A stretch of 64,000 bases of DNA from Henricia sp. BOLD:AAB3569 (taxonomy: Eukaryota > Echinodermata > Asteroidea > Spinulosida > Echinasteridae): assembly GCA_037783545.1 (NCBI GenBank), contig JBBELK010000011.1, positions 1,054,001 to 1,118,000 of the forward strand, in the 5' to 3' direction. The number at the start of each line of letters is the position of its first letter. The first letter of the stretch is position 1. The notes beneath the pieces are model-generated. The model was not told the origin of the DNA, did not search any database, and saw nothing but the letters and a program-made list of their open reading frames with translations. The position numbers and the translations under genes were made by a program. Below are positions 1 through 10,327 of the stretch, piece after piece.

Positions 1-128
1 TGATGCATGCTTAGTATTTTAAAGAGAGAAATTCTCTGTAAAAATTGTTCCACCTTTCCAGGCGCAATTTTTGACAGCGATGCCTATCCAAAGTGGGGAT
101 GTGATTAGGAGTGGAGTTGGATAAAGTT

Positions 129-229
129 GGGGGGAGGGGGGGGGGGGGGGGGGGGTAGGAGCAAAGGAGGGAGCAGCAGAACAAGTTTGGAAGGGTCAGT
201 TGGGGGAAAGGCGGGGGTGGGGAGTGGGA
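129..229. repeat. G-rich tract with 20-nt poly-G run
   Basis: An uninterrupted run of 20 G lies at 136-155, preceded by GGGGGGA and followed by purine-rich DNA with further G clusters to about 229. Such a tract can form G-quadruplexes on the + strand and is prone to length errors in sequencing. Similar tracts occur near 20015, 22218, 27155 and 51219. Confidence 0.9.
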
Positions 230-282
230 ATTATAATTTGCATATCTTGTTGAGTACATGCACTTATCTAACCTGTGCAGTA

Positions 283-772
283 TAGGCTTGGGCGATTCCA
301 CGCCAGAATCAAGTAGAATCGATTTCACCTTAGGAATCGGAATCGCGATTCCATATTTTTGAGGAATCGATTCCAAGACAGGGTTGTGATTGTCCAGGTT
401 TTTCCCGGAACTTTCTTTTGTCTCATTGGTTTGTGACAAAAACCGGAACAAATCACATCCCTGGCAAGAGTATTCAGCCTCTGATAATTTCCACATACAT
501 GTACATGTATACATGTAGGAACGAACGTGTGTGTGGCACAGGCTGGCATCATTTTACGGACATTTAAGTGCTGCTCGGTGACAAAAATTAGATCGTCGTT
601 TGCACGGTATGTACGGTAGTATCGTCAATGTATACACAGTCAAAGGCGCTAAATGTCGTTAATGTTTTCCCGTGAAAATTGAAATCGATTCCAAATGGAA
701 TCCAATTCTTTTTTGGAATCGCGTTTCTTTTTTGGAATCGCGATTCTTTTTTGGAATCGGAGTTGCCCCCTA
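283..772. mobile_element. GGAATCG-rich inverted-repeat DNA element
   Basis: The left end reads TAGGCTTGGGCGATTCC. The right end, reverse complemented, reads TAGGGGGCAACTCCGATTCC, an imperfect terminal inverted repeat. Just inside both ends are clustered copies of GGAATCG and its complement CGATTCC, on the left at about 320-375 and on the right at about 680-760. Clustered subterminal motifs of this kind are typical of hAT-like non-autonomous elements. I found no clear 8-bp target duplication, so the superfamily is uncertain. No transposase is visible inside. Confidence 0.55.
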
Positions 773-2080
773 AAATGCTGGAGTTGCCTAAGCCTAGTGC
801 AGTTTGCACACTGCTGAAGCATGACTTTGCTAATCACACGCTCTATTGCCTTAGCCATTTTTCCCACTGTGTGAAGTGCAACGATGTGCAACGATGTGTA
901 GCCTTTTGCTTTATTGCCGTGAATCACCTGAAGTTATGGGTGTTTGCACGAGCCAAGGGTACTTCATTTCTCGTTAACAACCTCCCATAATTTTTGTTCA
1001 GAAGCGGTTTTATTTTCTATGATTAGAATCTCCAACTAATAATCCGCAACACTCAATAAAATGCGTCTTGATGAGGTGTTTGTCATCACGTCAATAAAAT
1101 GTGCTGCTTCAGATTCGTTTGTTGTACAAGCAGGTTATTAGTCTGGAAGATGGATAATGTATTCGCCATGTGCTGTCTGGGGGCAATTAAACAAGACAAT
1201 TCTGGCCATGTACATGTAAGGTGGTGTAACTACCCATCACCCATGGGAATTAGTATCTGTCAACAGGATCATTTTAATGATGTCTCGAAAGGTTTGGCGG
1301 CTTTCAAATTAAAAGAAAGGTTGAATATTTTCGTCCTGGTATAACTGTATGCCAGGCCCGTTCACGGCTTTACCAAATAAAACTCTGCATGTTGTCACAG
1401 AAGCCAGTTACACAATGTACATGTAGGTACTGGTCTGCCATCTTAGATTTTAAAACTAATCAGAATACCTGCTTCTGGTTTTCTTTTGTGACATAATTTT
1501 GGTGTAAAAGGCTGTTTACATGTAAATGAGGTAATTGATATGCATTCTGCTAGCCAATCAGGGCCAAGCTTTAATCAAAGAGCTGTTTATATAATTGAGG
1601 TTGCCAAGGCTGTCGGTGTATCTACTGCGGCCGATTTACTGCGTTGGATATTTGCGCCCGTTCTCTTCGTATTTTTTCATATATTTGTATGACCCCGGGG
1701 GTAACGAATCTACTAATTGTCCCACCGCGTGTTTCATTGTCATCATGTCTCGCTTTTAGCTAATCTACGCGCCCTTTAACTACTTAACGTCATAATTCAA
1801 GGAGACACGTCCCTGCTTCAATCCTTAATAGCAAAGTGTTTCCTTAAGGCATTCTTGTTTCACCCACCCTGCCATGTGTCGGTGTTACTTTAAGGTGTAA
1901 AACGCGACTTTAAAGTTGTGCGCAGTAACGGACTATGATCAGTCGTTTCACCCCTTGGCTTAAAGGGCCGAACTACAATTTTTAACACTTAACTCCTTGT
2001 CCTCCATTGGATCATCTCAAGTCGATGTGACAGCTGTATGTCTGGCTTTACGTTTTGAGTTTTTTTGCGAAACGTATTTG
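773..2080. other. non-coding upstream stretch, no gene seen
   Basis: No coding exon or recognisable repeat stands out apart from scattered TACATGTA words. The one notable point is a promoter-like arrangement near 1554-1594, listed separately. Confidence 0.5.
1550..1625 (+). promoter_or_regulatory. candidate CCAAT + TATA core promoter
   Basis: CCAAT at 1554-1558 is followed about 30 bp later by TTTATATAA at 1586-1594, a spacing plausible for a Pol II core promoter firing to the right near 1620. AT-rich DNA produces such pairs by chance, and no linked exon was found. Confidence 0.15.
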
Positions 2081-2496
2081 GGTCTTTCCACAGTAAAGTG
2101 GGAATTTTGGCAACACAGACCATGTTTTCAAGAAAATACCTTTGTCTGGTCTCAAAATAAAAGAAATAATTTCAGTTGATAGGCCTAAAAAGGGTTACAA
2201 ATAGTGTGACAACATGCCTTTCTAAAAACCCTGTGTACAAATTTCCAATATACGCTCGTAACCGGGACGGCATAAAATGTAACACAAGTGTCCATCCCGG
2301 TTACTATCATATAATTATTGGAAATTTGTACACAGGGTTTTTAGAAAGGCATGTTGTCACACTATTTGTAACCCTTTTTGGGCCTAAGTTACAAATGTAT
2401 CTCTTCCGAACAACTGAAACTTATTTCTTTTATTTTGAGACCAGACAAAGGTATTTTCTGTGTTGCCAAAATGCACCCCTTTACCGTGGAAAGACT
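2081..2496. mobile_element. foldback MITE family A, copy 1 (full length)
   Basis: A near-perfect palindromic element. The left arm starts GGTCTTTCCACAGTAAAG and runs through GGCAACACAG, TTGTCTGGTCTCAAAATAAA and GGGTTACAAATAGTGTGACA to GTACAAATTTCC at about 2250. The right arm, from about 2320, is its reverse complement and ends TTTACCGTGGAAAGAC. The middle of about 70 bp contains a smaller inverted pair around ACCGGGACGG / CCATCCCGGT. Arms are about 170 bp. Other copies lie at 22659-23514 (split) and 26077-26545 (split), each interrupted by another element. There is no protein-coding capacity; the open frames here are by-products. Confidence 0.85.
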
Positions 2497-4416
2497 AATT
2501 TCTACATGTATATTCATGAGCAAAAATGTTTGCAGGACCATCTATACGTGCAAAAAAATGTTTTTATTTTGTTTGTCTCATGTTACAGAATGTGAGAAAT
2601 GTGTCCTGGTTATATAGGGAAGTTTTAGAAGCAATTCTTTCACTGCCACACGATACATTTTTCTGATCTAGTTCTTCTTTGGGGTTACATTACGGTATTC
2701 TTTTATTATTATTACTAGCTTGACCAGATCACATTTTTTAACTTCCCATTTTTTCCCATGGGTGTTGAGATTTTGATATCATAATCATGTGACATATTTT
2801 TCTCATTACCATTCTGAAATTTCGCGTTCTCAATCCGTATATTTCCGGGGATATCTTAAAAAAAACACACAAATTTAGTAAACTAATTTATCCGGTTACA
2901 TAAAGCAGTACAGTAACATTAACCTTTTTGCTTCCTTATCAAAATCGGGGATTGCAAATTTCCTGTTTTCTTCTCATGGACAGTATTTTGGGGATGTATT
3001 TTATTATTGTTAGGTTAGAACGAAATCCAGTTTCTGGAAAAATCTGAACATGCTCCTTTAAACTATAATTATTTTGTATGTTCTTAGAAACACGAAACAG
3101 AAATCTAAACTGTGTAACGGAATTGTACGCACCCTATTATTGTGGATAAGCCAATACACTAAAAGCATATTCCTCGTTTATTAAGTGCCCGTTTCTTTTA
3201 AGGTCACTGCTAACCCAAGACACGCGAGTAGATTTTGTGCAACAGTTTAAGTGTTTTGCAGCATTACTTTGAAGGAAGGAAAGAAAGAAAAAACTTGAGT
3301 TACTTCTGGCTCCTTTTCAAAAATTACTTTTCCTTTTTCCTTTTTATTTGTCTGTTTCCTAAAGAGCCGACTTCAGGTGGGTGGCGTGTCTTGAGCGTGC
3401 GATTTATTATCGGGCCGCAGATTGAGGCAGTGTTGTGCAGTCAAGGCTGTAGGGGAATTCGTTTGGTCGTAAATACCCCCCTGTCACTTCTGCTTCGCGT
3501 CGGAGAAATTGTGAAATTGAGCAATCGATAGCGACACACGCAGCATGTAGGAAGTAGCTGAATGTGTGTCAAAGAATTACGTTCGCTCGGTGATTCGAAT
3601 GAATGAGGTTTAAAGTCATTTGGCGTCAACAAAAAGTGAAACGGCATCGTACACAAACCTCTAGGATAATAGATTAGTCAAAATTCATGCAAAATTATGC
3701 ATTCCGTGAGGACAGATTTTTGCTGTGAGAATTTGTTTGGCTGTGAGAAATTTTGACCAAATAGGTACATGTAGATTGGGCACTTCAGTCGTCTTAGAAA
3801 CTTTGAGTAGGAATTCTAGACTTTTTTGTAAAAAACCTGCTTGTACCTGCTTTGCTTGTTGTGTAAATTTTAAAATCAAGTATTCACGTTAAATAACTCT
3901 GTACTCATCTTAATTCAGATAATCTTTAAAATCCTTCTTTGAATTTCATTTTATGCAAATGCGTTAAAAAGAGTAAAATCGCCTCAACTAAAAAATCTAA
4001 AAACTAAAAAAATGTGTGCATTTAGACAAACCAGGTCTGCACTTAAGTTTTAAAGTTATATCTAGTGCATGCATAAACTTGTTGCCATAGCCCTTTTAAC
4101 AAAATCTCCTGGGTTTGACTGAGGACATTAAAGCTGGATTATGTTTTTTAGCCTTTTGGGGCTTTGTGTGTTTCGCATGACTACAAAATTGCTGAATTTC
4201 AAGTAGTCAAACTATCAAGGGAATGACTTTTGGTTTATTTAAAATACAAGACTCGGAGACAGGCCTGCTTTCGTGAAATCATAAATAGTTTAGTGTCGTC
4301 ATTTTGGTAGTCTTGCAAAGACAGATCACCTGCTGTTACTCCTTCGAGCGAACTTTTAAAGACAGATTGGATGCAAGTTCTTGAGGGGAAAAAGCTACGT
4401 CAGATGACGGTGTTGT
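2497..4416. other. non-coding upstream stretch, no gene seen
   Basis: AT-rich intergenic DNA. Open frames are short and lack splice sites, domains or biased composition. No repeat family was recognised by eye. Confidence 0.5.
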
Positions 4417-4741
4417 AGGACTCGGACTTGAGTCTGACTCGACTCGAGTCACATTGGAAAATGACTCGGGACTCGACCATGGTGACTAGGACTCGAACAT
4501 GGTAACTTGTGACTGACGAGTCACATTTTAAAAAATAAAAAAAAAATAAAAATACATATTCGCGCGCTGAATGTAGGATTCTTGGGAATGTACACTGCCC
4601 CATAAGGCCGACAAGGAGCGCATGAGCACGTCATCATTTTGGCAAACAAGTGACTCGTGACTCAGACTCAAAGCAGGTGACTCTTGACTCGGACTCAAAC
4701 TTGTGGCTAATGACTCGAGACTCTGACTCGAGACTCTCACT
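4417..4741. repeat. GACTCG-motif degenerate repeat, possible DNA element
   Basis: Dense, irregular copies of GACTCG, GACTCGAG and GAGTCAC in both orientations occupy 4417-4530 and 4650-4740, around an A-rich centre at about 4529-4555. The arrangement, motif clusters near both ends and a simple middle, resembles the subterminal repeats of a non-autonomous hAT-like transposon, but exact ends and target duplications could not be set. Confidence 0.5.
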
Positions 4742-5250
4742 GGCAATAAGGCTTTCTATAAATTTGATTTTTCTATTTGGTTATAAACAAAATGACTTAA
4801 TTTATCATAAGTGATATGATCACTTAAAGTTAGTGTTGCATGTTTAGAAACCCAGTGCAATAGAGTAAAACACATGTAGCTACACCCTTTGCTCTTTACA
4901 TTTTAAACAACCCTACCGGTATGTCCTTGACCTGTCACGTAGGCAAAATTACGTACTGTTTCCCTCCTGCACCATCCTGCCGAGAAGATTTTCATTTTTA
5001 TCTGATTTTCCCCACCTATCTCCCCAATCTCCCTCTGTTGCCTGTCGAGTCGTCCCCGGCACCGTTGCTTGAATGAACAGATAAAATAACTGTCAGTCCC
5101 TCTCGGCAGAGTGAGAAAGGAAAAATTGCCAATGTTGGCCTTGACTTGAAAGGGAAAATCAAATAATATCGTAGGGGATGTATAATTTCTGCCCTTAGAA
5201 AAAAAGAGAGGTGTTATTATTTGTACTTGTACATGTAGATGTGTTGTCAT

Positions 5251-5550
5251 TTATTTCTGCTGTTATTGCCGTTTTGCTGCTGGCACCGCCATTTTAATGC
5301 TAGCACCGCCAATGTACTGTTGCCTCTGTCGTTTTACTGTTGGCGCTGCCGTTTTACTGTCGGCGCTGCTGTTTTACTGTTGGCGCTGCCGTTTTACTGT
5401 TGGCGCTGCGGTTTTACTGTTGGCGCTGCGGTTTTACTGTTGGCGCTGCCGTTTTACTGTTGGCGATGTCATTTTGCTGTTGGTGGTGTCGTTTTACTGA
5501 CGATGCCGCCATTTTACTGTCGGTGCCGCCATTTTTACCGTTGCTGAACG
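5251..5550 (+). repeat. 20-bp minisatellite, about 13-15 units
   Basis: A strict 20-bp period in register from 5271 (units at 5271, 5291, 5311 and on to 5531), with consensus GTTTTACTGTTGGCGCTGCC. The central units at 5331-5460 are nearly identical; outer units are degenerate. Because 20 is not a multiple of three, all three forward frames read similar FYCWRC / TVGAAVLL peptides, which creates spurious open frames. I see no sign of genuine coding. Confidence 0.95.
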
Positions 5551-5587
5551 CCACTTACCGGTAGATTCGAACCGGTTACTCAACACT

Positions 5588-6015
5588 GGCCTGCTCGGTG
5601 GTTGAGTGGTTAAGACGTCTGCCTAGTATGCAGGAGGTCGTGGGTTCGAGTACCAGTTTACACTATATGACGTTTTTCTCATAGTGTCTCGGGGAAGCAC
5701 TGAATACAGGGCTACAGTTGTAGTCAGAAGTTTACATACAACTGTGTTAAAACTGGTGTGCTTAAACTTGCGTTGTCACCTTTTTTGTAACAGTCTTTAC
5801 TAAAGTCGTGATTTTGTGAAATTCCCTCACGTGCTTGCAGTACTTAAAACATATATTGCACACCTTGCAATGGTTTTGGTAGTCCTATTTACCATTTTGG
5901 GTGATGATGGTAGTGGTGTACATGTACATGTATGTAAACTTCCGACTTCAACTGTATATGTACGGTAGTTACGTCAGGTACATGTTGGGAAAAACAAACC
6001 CTAATTGATATTCAC
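5588..6015 (+). repeat. tRNA-derived SINE family B, split by a Tc1 MITE
   Basis: A tRNA-like head (GTGGTTGAGTGGTTAAG with a B-box-like GGTCGTGGGTTCGAGTACC) is followed by a body with ATAGTGTCTCGGGGAAGCAC. The body is interrupted at 5713 by a MITE and seems to resume at about 5957-6010 with TTGGGAAAAACAAACCCTAATTGAT. Two copies of the same family lie at 52341-52555, one in each orientation, and show the uninterrupted tail. Confidence 0.6.
5715..5954 (+). mobile_element. Tc1/mariner MITE with Sleeping Beauty-like ends, copy 1
   Basis: A 240-bp element flanked by TA (5713-5714 and 5955-5956). It starts CAGTTGTAGTCAGAAGTTTA, and its right end, reverse complemented, starts CAGTTGAAGTCGGAAGTTTA and continues CATACATG. 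TA flanks and CAGT termini are the hallmark of Tc1/mariner. There is no transposase, so it depends on an autonomous partner elsewhere. A second copy (57702-57930) has the same interior words, such as GTTAAAACTGGTGTGC and GGGTGATGATGGTAGTGG. It is inserted in a SINE B copy. Confidence 0.88.
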
Positions 6016-6354
6016 TTAGTTTTCCAATTGAATATTTCTATGAAGCCAAGTTTTTTGATAGAGGTCGAGGATGTTGTGAAATCAATATGCAGTGTATAAT
6101 TAGTGCCTCCAAGACATGTTGGTTGATTCCGGTTTCCAGTATGCAGATGTGGACTGGTGATGCCTTGAGCTATTTGTGTGACTTTACATACTGTGACTTT
6201 GGGTTATGGGACATGGGAGAGGGAGATGGAAGGGGGCAGAGGGGGGCGGAGCAGGATGCCAAAGGCTTGGGTTTCTTCAGGAGGTCTGTGTGTTTAATAT
6301 GGATTCAATCTTGCACATAATGGCTCTGTTTGTAGCTTGGAAGTGAAATTAAAA

Positions 6355-6695
6355 TCATTTATCATGCCTTGCGTCTAATGGATCATACTCAAAACCTGGG
6401 TTAGTTCCAAAGGTAGTGGGTTCGAATCCCGGCCCGGCCCTTCCACGGTGCATGTGCCCTTGAGCAAGGTACTTTGTCACGCATTGCTTCTCTCCACCCA
6501 GGAGCAAAATGGGTACCCGTTTGATTAGTCGTTGAGCGCCTAAGGCAGCCGGGGCTGTATACTCCCCAGGGAGCTGAGAATGATTAAGGAATGATATTAC
6601 TGAGCCCAATGACCAGGGGTAATAATGCAGAAAGCGCATTGATGGATCCGTCGGATCTGAAATGCGCTATATAAAAAAACTGCCTATTATTGCGT
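6355..6695 (+). repeat. tRNA-derived SINE family C, copy 1
   Basis: A B-box-like GTGGGTTCGAATCCCGG at about 6416 is followed by a conserved core (GTGCCCTTGAGCAAGGTACT, then CTCTCCACCCAGGAGCAAAA and TGGGTACC) and a tail ending AATGCGCTATATAAAAAA. A reverse-strand copy lies at 41030-41360, and a relative of the core at 47255-47620. Cores with this GAGCAAGGTACTTTG / CCACCCAGGAG pattern are, as I recall, widespread in marine invertebrate SINEs; I cannot check the family name. Confidence 0.7.
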
Positions 6696-7746
6696 AATCA
6701 GTGTAGGCAGACATTAAAACAAACACTAAAAATTATATTTAACTGAGCTGATCTATGGAACATTTCATTGTATACAAAAAGGTTGTTTTGTTTATAAAAA
6801 TAGTTCTCATTCAACAGTTTTGGCCAAGCGAAACTTGCTGAGGATGTTTCATCCTCGCTTGTTTGATAACTTTTTCTTTCGCACATTTTCTTAAAAACCA
6901 ACTTGATTTCAAATCCCTTTCTAGGTCGACTGATTTACATTGTACACCATTCGTATCCAGTCCTCATTCTTAAATCCATTTGCTTCAGTCAAATTTATGG
7001 AAGAAAAATTTCCTCTCAGGATTCTTGCTTTTTGAAGTCCCTGGATAATAAAAAGCATTATTCTTTCTCTCTCTGCTTCTTTCTTATTGTTGTGGATTTA
7101 TGACATGTCAGATTCGTCGCTAAACAATTAATGACGGTGGCTTTTTTTGGCACGGTGCGACAGCTATACATGCATCACATGACCCAGTCGACACCTGGGA
7201 CTTGGTCGATGCATGTTTTAGTTCGTAGTGCGGAGGCTTGGCAAGGCGCGATGATGTTCGCTGATAACCTCTCTCGGCCCGCAAGCTGTCGGGAAAGATG
7301 CATAGATGACACCTTTGATTGACTGTGCACACTTACGTGTCCGATATACATACGTAACTATTCGAGGATAACGTACAATACATATAGTGTCAAATTATAT
7401 AATTGATTTCTTGGACCAAATTATGCTTAGCACAGAAAAATTGCTTCTAGCAGAAATAGGTTAGCAGCTAATGTCATGATTTGTTGTGTATTGGTTTTCT
7501 GAGAGCTCTTGATTAATTTTAGGATTCTTTGATTTTTCGATTTTTCTCTCATCCCAAGTTAGGATTCTTCTAGAAACAGAACACATTTCATTACTAGTTT
7601 CCGAATCATTTGGTTCAAACAGGTCCTCTTGAACCTGGAGGAAATCAATGAGACGGTACAGTCTTGAAAGCGATTCCAAAGTGATTGGTCGATCGGTGCC
7701 TTGTTATCCTCAAGTTCAATGTATTCAACAAACGTCTGATCAAGAA

Positions 7747-8075
7747 TTAAAGGTAGAACACATCATGTGCAGTGACCTCATTTTTTGTTCTTGAGTTGAC
7801 AAGAAAAACCTGACTAAAAGAGTTACATGTAATAACAACGGTACCAAACACCACATGAATTTATTTCTGTCCAAAATGGTATTTTGTGTGAGAAATTAAC
7901 AACTGAAGGTGGTTTTCGAAAAAAAGTCTTTTGCAACAGACTTTTTTACCATTTTTAACTCGACACAAAAGCCATGAATGGATTCTTCAAGTTTTCTGGA
8001 GTATTACTGCCTCTATGTGGCTGAAATTTCTACACGGTATTTTTATCAATCATGAGTAGAAATAACGCCCTTTAA
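7747..8075. mobile_element. TTTAAAGG-type MITE family D, copy 1
   Basis: Begins TTAAAGGTAGAACAC and ends CGCCCTTTAA. Interior segments (GAGTTGACAAGAAAAACCT, CCAAAATGGTATTTTGTG, TTAACAACTGAAGGTGGTTT, AGTTTTCTGGAGTATT) recur at 12197-12625 and 45794-46166, which marks one dispersed family. Non-coding. Confidence 0.65.
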
Positions 8076-8109
8076 CAGAAAATGTTTTGTTTTTTTGGAA
8101 GAGTACTCA

Positions 8110-8570
8110 CACCCTGTTTACACTTGATCCCGAGCTCGGGGTCGAACACCGAGCTCGGAATCAGCCCCGGATCACAAACTGAGTATAAACGCTCTTGGGA
8201 CCAAGTTGACCCGGAGATTTTGGTCTCACGTTGGCAGAGGGTTCGATCCGGAGCTCGGGATCAGTTTGCGGTTAGATAAGCAATTAATCTTCACCGCATC
8301 CTGCCGCATCCGCTTCACAGCTGTAGCGAGGGGAGGGAAAGCCCGCTAAATTCAAGTGGCCTTGTACACTGTATGTATGCACAACCCATGCACACATTGA
8401 TCAGTACATACACACACAGAGCATGACCTTTGACTGCAACTTCTGGCACCGCGCTCGAGATCAACTACAGAATGTAAATGCGGCACTCCGGATCATTGCG
8501 TTAACACTGACACATTCTTATCAGGGGATCAATCTTGATCCCGAGCTCTGGACCAGTGTAAAGACGGTCT
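8110..8570. mobile_element. GATCCCGAGCTCGGG inverted-repeat element
   Basis: The left end ACCCTGTTTACACTTGATCC pairs imperfectly with the right end CCAGTGTAAAGACGGT. Inside, near both ends, are repeated palindromic words GATCCCGAGCTCGGG, ACCGAGCTCGGAATC and GATCCGGAGCTCGGGATC. This is the same layout of terminal repeat plus subterminal clusters seen in other elements here. No coding capacity. Confidence 0.55.
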
Positions 8571-9280
8571 CATACTATTTTCTCACACGATGAAAGCAAA
8601 AGTCATTGACAAGCTAACCAATATTCACAAAGTGATAATACATAAGAAATGTTTTATTGAAGTTTTGTTATGAAGTTGTTCCTGGTTTTGATGGACTTCT
8701 GTTGCAGTAGAATGCTGATCAAATATCACACAGGAAGTTTGAAGCTATATCAGTGTCACTTGTTCAGTATTAACGACCAATAAGAGATAGCCAGCTTATT
8801 AGTGGAATTCCCTGATGTTCTATTTTCCATTTCATGACGTAACTCCACGCAGAAATATTGGGCAAAATAATTTCACTTCCTTGTTTAGAAATTGACGAGC
8901 TATGCGTATGTTTACTCTTTCAAACAATTTGCATATCCTGTTGGATGAGCAGTGTAGGTGATCACAAAACAGACACCTGTTGGAGAGGAGAGTGTGGAGA
9001 CACACATCCTGACATTGATAGATATTATGGTATTTGATAATTGGTGTTACGGATAGCTTGAGAGCGCTGACTTCAAGAGTACATTGTTTGAGTTGGCTTG
9101 AATGTTGGACGATCATTATCAAACCATGCTATTTGTGTTAACATACTACAATTTCCTCATGGACTTCTGCGGGAATTGAGTTGCAGAAAATCAGCATATG
9201 AATTTAACGAAAGCTTCCTTTAAGGGGTAACATTTGCTGACGGATCAGAGTGAGGCAATCGCTTGTAAACGAAAACTGAA

Positions 9281-9433
9281 ATGGATTGGAAAAGCAGATT
9301 TGGCACCTTGAGGCGCCGATCTACGCTCCAGGAGCAACGCAGAAGCAGGTTGACAATAACTCTTGTTGAACCGTCCTCCAATGAACCACTTTTTGCTGGA
9401 CGGACGCTCATCGACATAAATCCCAAGAATAAG
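9281..9433 (+). CDS. first coding exon (1a) of SASH1-like gene
   Basis: Encodes 51 residues, starting MDWKSRFGTLRRRSTLQEQR and ending in IDINPKNK. The ATG at 9281 has G at -3 and G at +4, a good initiation context, and an in-frame TAA lies only 15 bases upstream (9266), so this is very likely the true start. The exon ends in phase 0 at AAG followed by the consensus donor GTAAGA. The peptide is strongly basic at the N-terminus (RRR, RRSR), with no signal peptide or membrane segment, which suggests a cytoplasmic protein. I do not recognise a domain in it. Joining to the + strand exon at 39067 (phase 0 entry) keeps the frame but requires a 29.6-kb intron. A missed exon in between is possible. 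The 5' UTR end and promoter could not be located; part of the UTR may be on a separate upstream exon. Confidence 0.7.
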
Positions 9434-9540
9434 GTAAGATATTCAGCCCGATATCCCTGAAAATTCTAGACGTTAAAATCATCTTTTACATTTGCAACAT
9501 AGACCTTGTCACAATTACCGCCTGGGTGAGTTACATGTAG

Positions 9541-9623
9541 TACAAAAGCAGAACTATTGTGGGAAGGTTGTCGGGGCAGACTTTGCCCCCATTTTCCTTC
9601 CCACAATACTGTTCTGCTTTTGT
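9541..9623. repeat. short hairpin (27-bp arms)
   Basis: The left arm runs from TACAAAAGCAGAACTATTGT to GGGAAGG (9541-9567). The right arm runs from CCTTCCCACAATACTGTTC to TGCTTTTGTG (9596-9623). The loop is about 28 bp and GC-rich (TCGGGGCAGACTTTGCCCCC), itself partly palindromic. Probably a tiny MITE. Confidence 0.75.
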
Positions 9624-9690
9624 GCAAACTCTTGCAAATATTGCGATAAATTCTGGATATAAAGTTAATTAGAAATTCTAAAAACACAAT

Positions 9691-10327
9691 CAAGGTAGTT
9701 TAACCAAGTCTAATGTTTAACCAAAGTAGTTTTAACCAGTGTTTAACTAAGGTAAACTCCTCAAAAAGTTTCGGAATGTCAAGTTTGACTGACGATTTCT
9801 CTCTTGTTACTAAATCATTTCCCTTGAATTTGGTATCATTGGAAAGCCCTGTTATTCCTCTTTACAGTGATGTGTCATTTGTTATGATTAATCAATTGGG
9901 GATGTGCAGTATAGCGGAATACAGGGGTGGGTGGAATGTGAAATATCACAGAATTCACTGCTATTGTCATGCAGTGCATTCCCCTTTTGCTCGGAGGATG
10001 GGAATGTGTCAATGCACTTTTTGACAAAAGCAATGCATTTTGTGACATTTCACTTTACACCCGCCCCCGTATTCAGCTGTGCTGCACATCCCCCAATTGC
10101 TTAATCATAACAAATGACACATCATCGTAAAGAGGAATAACAGGGCTTTCCAATAATTTAAAATTCAAGGAAAATTATTTTGCAACAAGAGAGAAATCGT
10201 CAGTCAAACTTGACTTTCCGAACTTTTTTTGAGGAGTTTAGTTTAACCAGTGTTTTTACAAAGGTAGTTTAACCAAAGGTAGTTTAACCAAGGTAGTTTA
10301 ATCTGGACTTTACCAAGGGAGTTTAAT
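9691..10327. mobile_element. long foldback element (about 600 bp)
   Basis: The left half contains TCAAGTTTGACTGACGATTT, GGAAAGCCCTGTTATTCCTC, GTGTCATTTGTTATGATTAA and CAATTGGGGATGTGCAG. The right half contains their reverse complements in reverse order (CTGTGCTGCACATCCCCCAA, AATCATAACAAATGACACAT, GAGGAATAACAGGGCTTTCC, GAAATCGTCAGTCAAACTTG). Arms are over 200 bp. Both ends carry short repeats of GGTAGTTTAACCAA. The 103-residue open frame at 9713-10024 is the left arm read through and has no independent support. Confidence 0.85.

Noticed and set aside
11..514. 167-residue minus-strand open frame at the left edge
   Set aside because: Crosses the poly-G tract (poly-Pro run) and half of a DNA element.
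9713..10024. 103-residue plus-strand open frame
   Set aside because: It is the left arm of a foldback element.
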